A stretch of 64,000 bases of DNA from Sphingopyxis sp. FD7 (lineage in GTDB: Bacteria; Pseudomonadota; Alphaproteobacteria; Sphingomonadales; Sphingomonadaceae). Made by a program: the position numbers and the translations under genes. The notes under the pieces are model-generated. The model saw nothing but the letters and a program-made list of their open reading frames with translations, was not told the DNA's origin and searched no databases. Each line of letters begins with the position of its first letter. The stretch's first letter is position 1. The DNA is taken from assembly GCF_003609835.1 (NCBI RefSeq), contig NZ_AP017898.1:1-64000 (forward strand). Direction: 5' to 3'. Of the stretch, positions 8,481 to 15,966 are shown in pieces.

Positions 8481-8963
8481 TCAACCCTTCACCGCGGCCT
8501 CGATCGCCGCGATGTCGATCTTTTTCATCGTCATCATCGCCTCGAACGCGCGCCTCGCAGCCGCCTTGTCGCTGCCCGTCGTCGCTTCGAGCAGGACGCG
8601 CGGGGTGATCTGCCAGCTCACGCCCCATTTGTCCTTGCACCAGCCACAGACGCTTTCCTGCCCGCCGTTGGCGACAATCGCGTCCCACAGCCGGTCGGTT
8701 TCCTCCTGCGTGTCGGTGTGGACGATGAAGGAAAAAGCCTCGCTATGCTTGAACATCGGCGGGCCGTTGAGGCCGAGGCAGGGCATTCCAAGCAGCGTGA
8801 ACTCGACCGTCAGCACATCGCCTTCCTTGCCGCCCGGCGTGTCGACGGGGGCGCGGTGAACCGCGCCGACATGGCTGTCGGCAAAGGTTGCGGCATAGAA
8901 GCTGGCCGCTTCCTCGGCATCGCCTTCGTACCAGAGGCAGAGGGTCAGGGGGGTCTTGCTCAT
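8481..8963 (-). CDS. PhnB-like VOC family protein
   Basis: 160 residues with the PhnB/3-demethylubiquinone-methyltransferase-like VOC layout: LCLWYEGDAEEAASFYAATF, a central GxxxCLGLNGPPMF strand, and the characteristic CGWCKDKWGVSWQITP and A.EAMMTMKKIDIAAI ends. VOC proteins bind a metal and act in glyoxalase-type or resistance reactions, but PhnB-like members often lack a known substrate. ATG 8963 is preferred because AAGGAG lies 7 bases upstream; a GTG at 8969 is too close to it. It is 39 bases downstream of another VOC gene in the cluster. Confidence 0.88.
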   Translation of the reverse strand: MSKTPLTLCLWYEGDAEEAASFYAATFADSHVGAVHRAPVDTPGGKEGDVLTVEFTLLGMPCLGLNGPPMFKHSEAFSFIVHTDTQEETDRLWDAIVANGGQESVCGWCKDKWGVSWQITPRVLLEATTGSDKAAARRAFEAMMTMKKIDIAAIEAAVKG

Positions 8964-9002
8964 CGTCACTCTCCTTCATATTGCCGGGTGGGTATTGGGG
9001 GG

Positions 9003-9806
9003 TCAGGATTTGCGCGGGCCGACAAAGCCGATGACGGCGCCCTGCGGGTCGATCGCGTTCATCGCGAACTCGCCGCCGGGGATTTCCATCGGTTCGTTGG
9101 TGATCGTCCCGCCGTTCGCGGCGACTGCACCTCGCGCGCGGTCGATGTCGTCGACGCCGATGTAGAAGGTCCACGTCGGGGCGGGGATGCCCTCCATGAG
9201 CGGCATCGCCGCGCCGATCATGTCGCCGCCGTGCTGAAGGAAGCGATATTGGCCAAGCTCGCCCATGTCGAGCGCGCCTTCCTGGCCCCAGCCGAAATGC
9301 TTGCGGTAAAAGGCAATGGCGGCGTCGGGATCGCTCGTCGCCAGCTCGTTCCAGCGGACATGCTGGGCCTCGGTCACCGAAAAGGCGTCGGCGGCGGCGT
9401 TGTCGGCGCCCGCGGGGGGGATGGGAGCCATCACGTAAAAGACCGCCCCCTGCGGATCGGCGACCATCGCCATGCGCCCGACGGGCAGATCCTTTGCCGG
9501 CATGTGCACGGCGCCGCCGTCGGCGGTGATCGCTGCGATCGCGGCATCGACGTCGGGGGTGTAAAGATAGCCGAGCCAGCCCGGCCGCGCGCCGCCGGCG
9601 ATCATGTCGGCGCTGAGCGTCAGCACGCCGCCGGCGTGGCCGCCGCCGGTGCGGACAATCATCCGGTAATCGACGCCGCCGGGCGCGCCGGGGTCGCTGT
9701 GCGCGGCGATCGTCCAGCCGACGACCGCGCCGTAAAAGCGCGCCGCGCCCTCCGGGTCGGGGGTCATCAATTCATACCAGATGAAGCTGCCTGCGGGATT
9801 GGTCAT
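9003..9806 (-). CDS. Two-domain VOC (glyoxalase/bleomycin-resistance) protein
   Basis: 267 residues containing two VOC modules in tandem, about 1-125 and 140-265. Each starts with a ...WYEL/RWNEL segment followed by FYGAVVGW or FYRKHFGW, and each ends with a DPQGAVF/I strand. The protein resembles hydroxylase-like VOC proteins. The internal duplication gives one complete VOC fold per chain. The start is set by AAGGAG before ATG 9806; the open frame runs further upstream without similarity. It belongs to the TetR-headed cluster. Substrate unknown. Confidence 0.88.
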   Translation of the reverse strand: MTNPAGSFIWYELMTPDPEGAARFYGAVVGWTIAAHSDPGAPGGVDYRMIVRTGGGHAGGVLTLSADMIAGGARPGWLGYLYTPDVDAAIAAITADGGAVHMPAKDLPVGRMAMVADPQGAVFYVMAPIPPAGADNAAADAFSVTEAQHVRWNELATSDPDAAIAFYRKHFGWGQEGALDMGELGQYRFLQHGGDMIGAAMPLMEGIPAPTWTFYIGVDDIDRARGAVAANGGTITNEPMEIPGGEFAMNAIDPQGAVIGFVGPRKS

Positions 9807-9846
9807 CGTCGCTCTCCTTGTCGGAACCCGTGTCCGGAACCCGGCG

Positions 9847-10146
9847 TCAGCGCCGGTAAAAGCGCAGCGGCCTGGTGTCGGCGCGCGCCATCTGCCCGCG
9901 CGCCTCGAGGTCGAGCTGCACGCCCTTTTGCCACCAGCCCGCCTTCGCCCCGCCGGGAAACAGCGCATCGGGGAGCAGCGGCAGCAGCCGTTCCTTGATC
10001 TCCGCCGCGGTCAGCCCCGGCGCCTCGGTCGGCACCACCGCCAGCATGGCCGCGCGCATCGCTTCATATTTGGCGCGCTCGACGCGCACGACATGGCCGG
10101 GGCTGTTGACGTTCAGCATTTCGACGCGGTCGTCATTCTTCGTCAT
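9847..10146 (-). CDS. DUF6958-like small protein
   Basis: 99 residues with VEMLNVNSPGHVVRVERAKY, LPDALFPGGAKAGWWQKGVQ and LDLEARG, which I associate with the DUF6958 family; the family number is from memory. No signal peptide or membrane segment is visible and no function is known. The ATG at 10146 follows AAAGGA and overlaps the GFA gene stop (ATGA), so the two are probably translated together. Confidence 0.7.
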   Translation of the reverse strand: MTKNDDRVEMLNVNSPGHVVRVERAKYEAMRAAMLAVVPTEAPGLTAAEIKERLLPLLPDALFPGGAKAGWWQKGVQLDLEARGQMARADTRPLRFYRR

Positions 10147-10694
10147 CGTGCAAATCCTTTCGTTGTTTCGACTTTCGGCGCACGAAACCCCATCGCCGCC
10201 CATGCTTTCAAAAGCCGCCACAAGAGCTTGCCCGACGGCGCGGCATGATTGGGAATGTCATCCGGCAGCTCGACACCATCGGGCCGTTCCTTGATCATCG
10301 TGCGCATCTCGGTCGCCGGGCGATTCTCAGCCGGAATGCGCGCCGAATAGACGCTCAGCCAATGGCCCTTGGTAAACTCGAGCGCGATCGGCGAATTGCA
10401 GCAGCGCGCGACAAAGCGCCGCGTCGGCGAATCGGGCCTCAGCCGATGTTCATCCAGCTGGTCGGTACCCGACAGCCATTCGATCCGATCCTTGCGGACG
10501 AGCAGATAAGGGGTACCGCCATCGGCCTCCAGCGTCCTCGGCGCGCCGGGTGGCACATCGAAAGTCTGCCCGGCCGCTTGGCAGCTATGGCAATAACAGG
10601 TTACCGCGGCGATCGGCTTGCCCGCCATCGCCAGTGCCACCGTGCCGCACTGGCAGGTTGCGGTGCGGATCCTGGTCGCGTCGTTGCCGCTCAT
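10143..10694 (-). CDS. GFA-family zinc-binding protein
   Basis: 183 residues. The first half carries the cysteine pattern of glutathione-dependent formaldehyde-activating (GFA/Gfa) proteins: TCQCG near residue 14, CYCHSCQ near 33-39 and a CC pair about 100, likely zinc ligands. The second half is a helical tail typical of a longer GFA subgroup. GFA enzymes speed formation of S-hydroxymethylglutathione, but most relatives are untested. It overlaps by four bases with the GST gene upstream and the DUF6958-like gene downstream, making a three-gene coupled unit. Confidence 0.85.
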   Translation of the reverse strand: MSGNDATRIRTATCQCGTVALAMAGKPIAAVTCYCHSCQAAGQTFDVPPGAPRTLEADGGTPYLLVRKDRIEWLSGTDQLDEHRLRPDSPTRRFVARCCNSPIALEFTKGHWLSVYSARIPAENRPATEMRTMIKERPDGVELPDDIPNHAAPSGKLLWRLLKAWAAMGFRAPKVETTKGFAR

Positions 10695-11329
10695 GCCGCC
10701 AGCTCCGCCATCGCGGCGGCGATGGTGATCGGCGCCCTGGGCCGCGCATACATGGTGTCGAGAAAGGCGCGGAGCGCCGGCGCATCGTCCAGCAGCATTT
10801 CCTCGCGCGCCCAGTCGAGCGTGAAGGCCGCGTTGAAATCGGCGACGGTCAGCCCGTCGCCGACCAGGACGTCGCGCCCCTGCATATGCTGTTCGAGCAC
10901 CGCGATCATGCGCCGCGCGTCGCGCTTCGCCAGCGCAATCTCGGCTTCCGACCGTTCGTCCGGCGCATAGATGAAATTGTGGAGCGCGATGCGCCACAGC
11001 GGCGCCTCGATCTCGGTCATCAGGAAGAACAGCCAGTGGTACATGCGGCCGCGATCTTCGGGCGTCGCGGGGATCAGCCCGCCGCCGGGGAAGCGCTCGC
11101 CATATTTGTCGGCGAGATAGAGCTGGATCGCCGCCGATTCGCTGATCACCGTGTCGCCGTCGACGAGCACGGGCAGCTTGGCGGCGGGATTGAGCGCGAG
11201 AAACGCGGGCGTCAGCTGCTCGCCCGCGCCGAGATCGATCGGGGCAATTTCGTGTGGCAGGTCCAGCTCGTTGAGCAGCCACATTGCGCGCAAGGCGCGC
11301 GTCGGGGGAGTGCCGTAAAGCCTGATCAT
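10691..11329 (-). CDS. Glutathione S-transferase family protein
   Basis: 212 residues: MIRLYGTPPTRALRAMWLL, with the N-terminal fold of theta/nu-like bacterial GSTs, then NPAAKLPVLVDG with the cis-proline and ESAAIQLYLADKYG for glutathione binding, then the helical domain. The start ATG 11329 follows AAGGAG. It overlaps the GFA gene by ATGA. A 164-bp gap upstream contains a hairpin CTCCCCAAGG/CCATGGGGAG, the only break of this size within the cluster. Confidence 0.92.
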   Translation of the reverse strand: MIRLYGTPPTRALRAMWLLNELDLPHEIAPIDLGAGEQLTPAFLALNPAAKLPVLVDGDTVISESAAIQLYLADKYGERFPGGGLIPATPEDRGRMYHWLFFLMTEIEAPLWRIALHNFIYAPDERSEAEIALAKRDARRMIAVLEQHMQGRDVLVGDGLTVADFNAAFTLDWAREEMLLDDAPALRAFLDTMYARPRAPITIAAAMAELAA

Positions 11330-11493
11330 CTTTCGCTCCTTCAACCCTTCCGGCGCCGACGGCGTGGAGAGGGGGGTCATCCCCGGATGGTGGACGGGCC
11401 GCGAGCCGTGCCGGCGCCGCGTTCGTCGGCCCTGTTCGTCAGCCCTCGGAAGTGCCGGCTCCCCAAGGTTTCGCCATGGGGAGGCGGCGGCCG

Positions 11494-12216
11494 TCACGCT
11501 TCGACGATCGGCACGAAGCCGCCATAGATCATGCGCTTGGCATCGAATGGTCGTTCCTCTTCGGGACCGGGGTTCATCCGTTCGTCGGCCATCACCTTTT
11601 CCCAGCCCTTGTCGCGCGCTTCCCTGCTCGGCCATTCGACCCAGCTGAACACGACGGTCTCGCCATCCTTTTTGTGCGCGGCGCGGGCATAGTCGGTGAC
11701 CTCGCCACCGGGCACATCGTCGCCCCAGTTTTCGACGACGCGCGTGGCCCCATGTTCGATGAAAACGTCCGACGCCATTTTCGCCAGCTCGCGATAGCGC
11801 TCCTTGTTGGCGTCCGGGACGGGAGCGACGAAACCGTCGACATATCCGGTCGCGCCGCTGCCGCGATCATCGAGGATCGACTCGAAACCGCCGACGATCA
11901 TCCGCTTGCCGTCGAATGGCATGGTGGCGCCCATTTCCTTCATCCGGGGGTCGGACATGATCTTTTCATTCGCGGCGTCGCGCGCCGCCCGGTCGGGATA
12001 TTCGAACCAGCTGAACACGACGGTTTCGTCGGGTCTGGCCTGCACCGCGCCCTTGAAGTCGTTGATCTTGCCGTCGGGCACATCATCGCCCCACGCCTCG
12101 ACCATCCGCCTGACGCCGAACTCTCTGAACAGCGGCGCCGCGTCGGCGGCATGTTTGCGATATGCGTCCTTGTTGGCGGTCGGCACCGCGACCACAAATC
12201 CTTCCACATAGGTCAT
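11494..12216 (-). CDS. Tandem DUF1428 protein
   Basis: 240 residues made of two copies of the DUF1428 domain (about 1-115 and 122-240). Each copy begins YVEGF or YVDGF followed by VPxANKxxYR, continues with GxxRxVExWGDDVPxG and ends in FDxKRMIxGGF. DUF1428 proteins are usually about 120 residues and have a dimeric ferredoxin-like alpha/beta-barrel fold of unknown activity, so this chain probably folds as a covalent dimer. GGAGAG precedes ATG 12216. It lies between two GST genes in the TetR-headed cluster. Confidence 0.9.
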   Translation of the reverse strand: MTYVEGFVVAVPTANKDAYRKHAADAAPLFREFGVRRMVEAWGDDVPDGKINDFKGAVQARPDETVVFSWFEYPDRAARDAANEKIMSDPRMKEMGATMPFDGKRMIVGGFESILDDRGSGATGYVDGFVAPVPDANKERYRELAKMASDVFIEHGATRVVENWGDDVPGGEVTDYARAAHKKDGETVVFSWVEWPSREARDKGWEKVMADERMNPGPEEERPFDAKRMIYGGFVPIVEA

Positions 12217-12248
12217 CGTCTCTCTCCTTCGGGGGCAGGAAGTCGTTA

Positions 12249-12920
12249 TCAGGCGGGCGGACCCGCCTCTTCGCTGAATGCGGCAAGCTGCGCGTCGAGC
12301 GCACGCTGAAAGGCGGGCCGTGCAAGGCATCGGTCGAGATAGGTCTGAAGCCGCGGCTGCTCGGCGACCAGCCCCGCCTCGACGGCTTCGCGCAGCACGG
12401 TCGCCATCGCGATGTCGGCGACGGTGAAGTCGCCCGCCAGATATGGCTTGTCGCCCATCGCGTCGTTCAGGCGGCCGAGTCGGCCGCGGATGAAGGCAAT
12501 CAGGCCAGGGCGACGCAGTTTCGCCCATTCCTCGTCCTTCGCGAAAATGTCGACATTGCCGAGCTCGAACAGCATCGGTTCGACGCTGTTATAGGCGGCG
12601 AACAGCCAGGCGAGCGTGTTCGCCCGGCCCTGCGGATCGCGCGGCATCAACCGTTCGTCCTTTTCGGCGAGGTGGAGCAGGATCGCGCCACTTTCAAACA
12701 GGCGGACGCCATTATCGTTGAGCACCGGCACCTGCCCCCATGGCTGGAACAGGAAATGGTCGGCAGGGCGGTTGACCGCGCTGATCAGACGTTCGGCATA
12801 ATCGAGGTCGATTTCCTCGCACGCCCAGCGCGGGCGCAGGTCGCGGACAAAGCCGCGCGCGAAATCCGGCACCCAGTCGAAGGCGGTGACCTCGATGGCG
12901 GCATCGGGATTGATCGGCAT
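12249..12920 (-). CDS. Glutathione S-transferase family protein
   Basis: 223 residues. The N-terminal half shows AFDWVPDFARGFVRDLRPRW, GQVPVLNDNGVRLFESGAI and HLAEKDERL, the thioredoxin-fold and glutathione-site elements; the C-terminal half is helical with the DFTVADIAMATVL N-capping region of GSTs. The active-site residue is not obvious. Start ATG 12920 follows GAGAGGA at a longish distance. It is 29 bases downstream of the hydrolase gene and 32 upstream of the DUF1428 gene. Confidence 0.88.
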   Translation of the reverse strand: MPINPDAAIEVTAFDWVPDFARGFVRDLRPRWACEEIDLDYAERLISAVNRPADHFLFQPWGQVPVLNDNGVRLFESGAILLHLAEKDERLMPRDPQGRANTLAWLFAAYNSVEPMLFELGNVDIFAKDEEWAKLRRPGLIAFIRGRLGRLNDAMGDKPYLAGDFTVADIAMATVLREAVEAGLVAEQPRLQTYLDRCLARPAFQRALDAQLAAFSEEAGPPA

Positions 12921-12949
12921 GAGGGATTCCTCTCGCTTCTTTCCGGGGA

Positions 12950-13912
12950 TCAGAAGGCCGGCGGCGGCGGCGCCTTGTCGTCGAGAAAAGGCACGACCAT
13001 CGCAGCGATAACGGGCACCTCGGCCATGATCCCGATGTGCGATGTCGCGGGCAGGATCGCCAGCCGTGCCTTGGGCGCTTCGGTCAGGAAACCCTGCGTC
13101 GCCGCCGCGACGTCGCCGCCACCGCGCAGTTTGAAGAGCTCGATCGCATGGTCGAGCGTCACGCCGTCGGCGTCGCCGATGATCACCATCGTCTTGCCGG
13201 GGATCGCGCGCACCGCGGCGTCGGACCAGCCAAAGGGCGTGGCGTCGAGTTTCTTGATATTCTCGACGAGTATGGGGAACTTCTCCGGCGCAGGCGACAG
13301 TCGTTGATATTCGGTCTCGATGATCGTGTTCGCGAAAAACTCGGGCCTGATCGCCGCAATGCCCGCCAGCACCTCGGGATACCAACCGTCGAGGCGCGAG
13401 GTTGCCGAGAGGATGATCTGCTTGCCGACCTTGTCGGGGTGCCGGATCGCCATTGCAATCGCGGCCGACCCGCCCATCGAATAACCGAGCACATCGACCT
13501 TTTCGACGCCCAGCTTGCCCAGCACCGCGGCGGCATCGTCGGCCATGCGGTCGTAATCCAGCGGCGTATCGACGCCGCCCGACCGGCCGTGGCCGCGCGC
13601 ATCGATCGCGATCACCGGCCGCGTCGCGGCAAGCGGCGCGATCAGCGGCCGCATCGCATCGGCCGACATAAAGGCGCCATGCAGAACGAGCAGCGGGGTG
13701 CCACCCGCCCCTGGATCGCCATAGAGCTGGTAATGGATGGCGGCGCCGGCAACGTCCACATGACCATGCGCGGAGGCGTTGACGGGCGCCACCGCAGCGG
13801 CGGGCGCTTCGGCCGCGGCGCCCTGCGGCATCGCGACGAACGCCAGCGCGGCAATGATTTTGGCGAACGCCGCGCCTGCGGCCAGTCGGGGGAGGGGAGA
13901 AAGGCTTATCAT
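12950..13912 (-). CDS. Exported alpha/beta hydrolase
   Basis: 320 residues with an N-terminal signal peptide (about 1-35, ...MPQGAAAEA), so probably periplasmic, unlike most proteins of this cluster. The catalytic triad is visible: nucleophile elbow GYSMGG, acid in IGDADGVT, and histidine in PATSHIGI. LLVLHGAF carries the oxyanion HG motif. It resembles esterases or C-C hydrolases of the general alpha/beta fold; substrate unknown. It sits between DUF4287 and GST genes with gaps of 29 bases on each side. Confidence 0.88.
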   Translation of the reverse strand: MISLSPLPRLAAGAAFAKIIAALAFVAMPQGAAAEAPAAAVAPVNASAHGHVDVAGAAIHYQLYGDPGAGGTPLLVLHGAFMSADAMRPLIAPLAATRPVIAIDARGHGRSGGVDTPLDYDRMADDAAAVLGKLGVEKVDVLGYSMGGSAAIAMAIRHPDKVGKQIILSATSRLDGWYPEVLAGIAAIRPEFFANTIIETEYQRLSPAPEKFPILVENIKKLDATPFGWSDAAVRAIPGKTMVIIGDADGVTLDHAIELFKLRGGGDVAAATQGFLTEAPKARLAILPATSHIGIMAEVPVIAAMVVPFLDDKAPPPPAF

Positions 13913-13941
13913 TGAACGATCCTCATTCTTGAAAACGGTGA

Positions 13942-14160
13942 CTAGCTTCGTTTGCCTTTGATGAAGGCGACGATCGACATGGCGTGGCCGTGGCCCAGGC
14001 CGTAATCGGCCTTGAGCCAGTCGATCACCGCGCTCGCCTTGACGCCGGGCGCCAGGCCCGTGTCGTCGGCGAGGCCTTTCTGGACCGCCTGCGCGGCCAG
14101 GGCATCGGGCGATTGCCCCGTTTTGGTCCGAACATTGTCGAGATAGGCCTGAAAGCTCAT
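13942..14160 (-). CDS. DUF4287 domain protein
   Basis: 72 residues: MSFQAYLDNVRTKTGQSPDA, followed by a helical region ending GLGHGHAMSIVAFIKGKRS, the DUF4287 pattern. DUF4287 domains occur alone or fused to DUF5655 and have no assigned function. The ATG at 14160 overlaps the DoxX gene stop (ATGA), so expression is likely coupled. Longer in-frame starts upstream lie inside the DoxX gene and have no family similarity. Confidence 0.85.
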   Translation of the reverse strand: MSFQAYLDNVRTKTGQSPDALAAQAVQKGLADDTGLAPGVKASAVIDWLKADYGLGHGHAMSIVAFIKGKRS

Positions 14161-14573
14161 GCCGCGGCTCCCGCCCGGAACGGAATCATCGCGCGGACCC
14201 GCGGATCGCGCAGCCACAGGCCGCCCCACAGCATCACGCCCAGATAGACGCCGAACAATATATGGCTGAACAGCGGGTTGCCGACACGGACCTGCGTGGC
14301 GATCGCGCCGCCCAGATAGGCTGTGATCAGGATCGCGCCGAGGATGCTCGTGCGCGGCCAGACATGGAGCAGCGTCGGGATCAGCAGCAGGATCGCCAGC
14401 AGATACATGGTGCCGACCTCGAGCGGCCAGCCGAGGTTCGGCGGACTATATTTGATTGCGGTCTCCGGCGACACCAGCTTGAGCCCGGCGTCGAAGAGGA
14501 GGAAGAGGATCACCAGGCCGCTGAGCACGCGGCCAAGGATCAGCTGATATTTGGCGGGGACCGCATCGGACAT
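14157..14573 (-). CDS. DoxX-like integral membrane protein
   Basis: 138 residues with four predicted membrane segments (about 13-30, 48-68, 74-95 and 103-122) and the conserved charged residues of the DoxX-like family in the first helix (GLVILFLLFDAGLKL). DoxX-like proteins are inner-membrane proteins; some relatives are linked to quinone or thiol redox stress. It is co-directional with and close to the VOC gene upstream (25 bases) and overlaps DUF4287 downstream. Confidence 0.85.
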   Translation of the reverse strand: MSDAVPAKYQLILGRVLSGLVILFLLFDAGLKLVSPETAIKYSPPNLGWPLEVGTMYLLAILLLIPTLLHVWPRTSILGAILITAYLGGAIATQVRVGNPLFSHILFGVYLGVMLWGGLWLRDPRVRAMIPFRAGAAA

Positions 14574-14598
14574 TTTTTCCTCCTCCCTTATGCGCCGA

Positions 14599-15036
14599 TC
14601 AGGCGGCCGTTTCGGCGGGTTCGCCGGCGGGAATTGCGGCGGGGTCCATCCACATCACTTCCCAGATATGGCCGTCGGGATCCTCGAAGCTGCGCCCGTA
14701 CATGAAGTCGCCATATTCCTGCGTCGGCGTGGGGTCGGCGGCGCCGCCCGCTGCGGTCGCGCTGGCGACCAGCGCGTCGACGTCGGCGCGGCTGTCGGCG
14801 GAAAGGGCCAGCAGCACCTGCGCGTGGGTGCGCGCATCGGGGATCGTCTTTGGCGTAAAGCTCGCCCATTTTTCATGCGTCAGCAGCATGACATGGATCG
14901 CCCCTTCCTCGACCACCATGCAAGCGGCGGTGTCGTCGGTGAAGGCGGGGTTGTTGACCGCACCGATCGCGGCATAAAAGGCCTTCGATCTTTCGAGGTC
15001 GGCGACGGGCAGGTTCACGAAAATCATACGGGGCAT
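14599..15036 (-). CDS. VOC family protein (glyoxalase-like)
   Basis: 145 residues with the single VOC module: MIFVNLPVADLERSKAFYAA at the start and GRSFEDPDGHIWEVMWMDP at the end, where the terminal glutamate is the usual metal ligand. Such proteins resemble lactoylglutathione lyase and dioxygenase-like folds; the substrate is unknown. The start at ATG 15036 rather than ATG 15042 is chosen from the distance to AAGGAG. It is the first structural gene after the TetR regulator (67 bases). Confidence 0.9.
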   Translation of the reverse strand: MPRMIFVNLPVADLERSKAFYAAIGAVNNPAFTDDTAACMVVEEGAIHVMLLTHEKWASFTPKTIPDARTHAQVLLALSADSRADVDALVASATAAGGAADPTPTQEYGDFMYGRSFEDPDGHIWEVMWMDPAAIPAGEPAETAA

Positions 15037-15103
15037 CGTCATTCTCCTTCTTGGGGGTGTCGAGGTCAGCGCGCTCCGCGCGCCGCGGCAATTACCTGTT
15101 GCA

Positions 15104-15805
15104 TCATGCTGCGCCGTTCCGTGCAAAGAGCATGGCGACATAGCGCTTCAGATGGGTGACGCTCTCGCGCGCGATCGCCGGATCGTTCGCCGATTTGGCG
15201 AGGATGAACGATCCCTGCAGCACGGCCTGGACGTGGCGGGCAAGGCCGATGGCGGTGACGCCTTCGGGCTTGCCGTGGCGGTCGAACGCCGCTTCGATGT
15301 CAGGGACGAGCGCCTCGCAATAGGCGTTGAGGCTGGCTTCGCACGCTTCGCGGATCGCTTCGCTTGTCGCATAGGCTTCCTGCACCATCGTGCCGACGAA
15401 GCAGGTATAATCCTCGGTCGGCCCGCCCAGCATCGACAGGCGGAAATCGATATGGCCGAGCAGCCGGTCCAGCGGATCGTCGAGCCGCGTGTGGGGCGGC
15501 AGTTCGAACAACGGTCGCGCGCGGTCGGTCCAGCCCTCGGCGGCGGCGACTGCGAGCGCCTCCTTCGACGCGAAATGATGGAAAAAGGCGCCCTTGGTCA
15601 CGCCCGCAGCCGCGCAGATCTGGTCGACCGTCGTGGCGGCATAGCCCTGACGGCGCACCAGCTGATGCGCAGCGGTGATCAGCGCCGCGCGCGCGCTGCC
15701 CCGCGGCGCCCGGCCGCCGGGGGTGCCGCCGCCCGCCTGGGGGACTGCGCGGGCGGCGGCGTCGGGGAGCGCGGGGGAAGTCGGGGGCGTCTGATTCGTC
15801 GTCAT
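15104..15805 (-). CDS. TetR-family transcriptional regulator
   Basis: 233 residues. After a Pro/Ala-rich N-terminal extension of about 30, the HTH domain reads ALITAAHQLVRRQGYAATTV...ICAAAGVTKGAFFHHFASKE, a textbook TetR recognition region. The C-terminal ligand domain has several cysteines, including YTCFVGT and the REACEASLNAYCEAL stretch, which could sense electrophiles as in NemR; that is inference. It heads 13 co-directional genes down to 7817. The promoter shows a palindromic operator over its spacer and -10. The predicted transcription start coincides with ATG 15805, implying a leaderless mRNA and arguing against the in-frame ATG at 15817, which lies inside the -10 element. Confidence 0.93.
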   Translation of the reverse strand: MTTNQTPPTSPALPDAAARAVPQAGGGTPGGRAPRGSARAALITAAHQLVRRQGYAATTVDQICAAAGVTKGAFFHHFASKEALAVAAAEGWTDRARPLFELPPHTRLDDPLDRLLGHIDFRLSMLGGPTEDYTCFVGTMVQEAYATSEAIREACEASLNAYCEALVPDIEAAFDRHGKPEGVTAIGLARHVQAVLQGSFILAKSANDPAIARESVTHLKRYVAMLFARNGAA

Positions 15806-15812
15806 GCGAATC

Positions 15813-15841
15813 GACATACCGACTGGTTGGTATGTTGTCAA
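15813..15841 (-). promoter_or_regulatory. TetR promoter with embedded operator
   Basis: Minus strand: TTGACA (15841-15836), 17-base spacer, TATGTC (15818-15813). The 22-bp near-palindrome ACATACCGACTGGTTGGTAT plus GT at 15814-15835 (half-sites ACATACC/GGTATGT) fills the spacer and most of the -10. This is the usual size and form of a TetR-family operator, so binding would block RNA polymerase directly. Confidence 0.8.
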
Positions 15842-15966
15842 ACGAATGTCGCCCCCACGCGCCGCGGCACTTTTGCCAGCCTCCGAAAAAGACTCGACCT
15901 TCCCGTCGCTTCGCCTAAGAAGGCATTGGAACAAAGGGGGCACATCGCGCTGTTCCGGGGGAGCCA

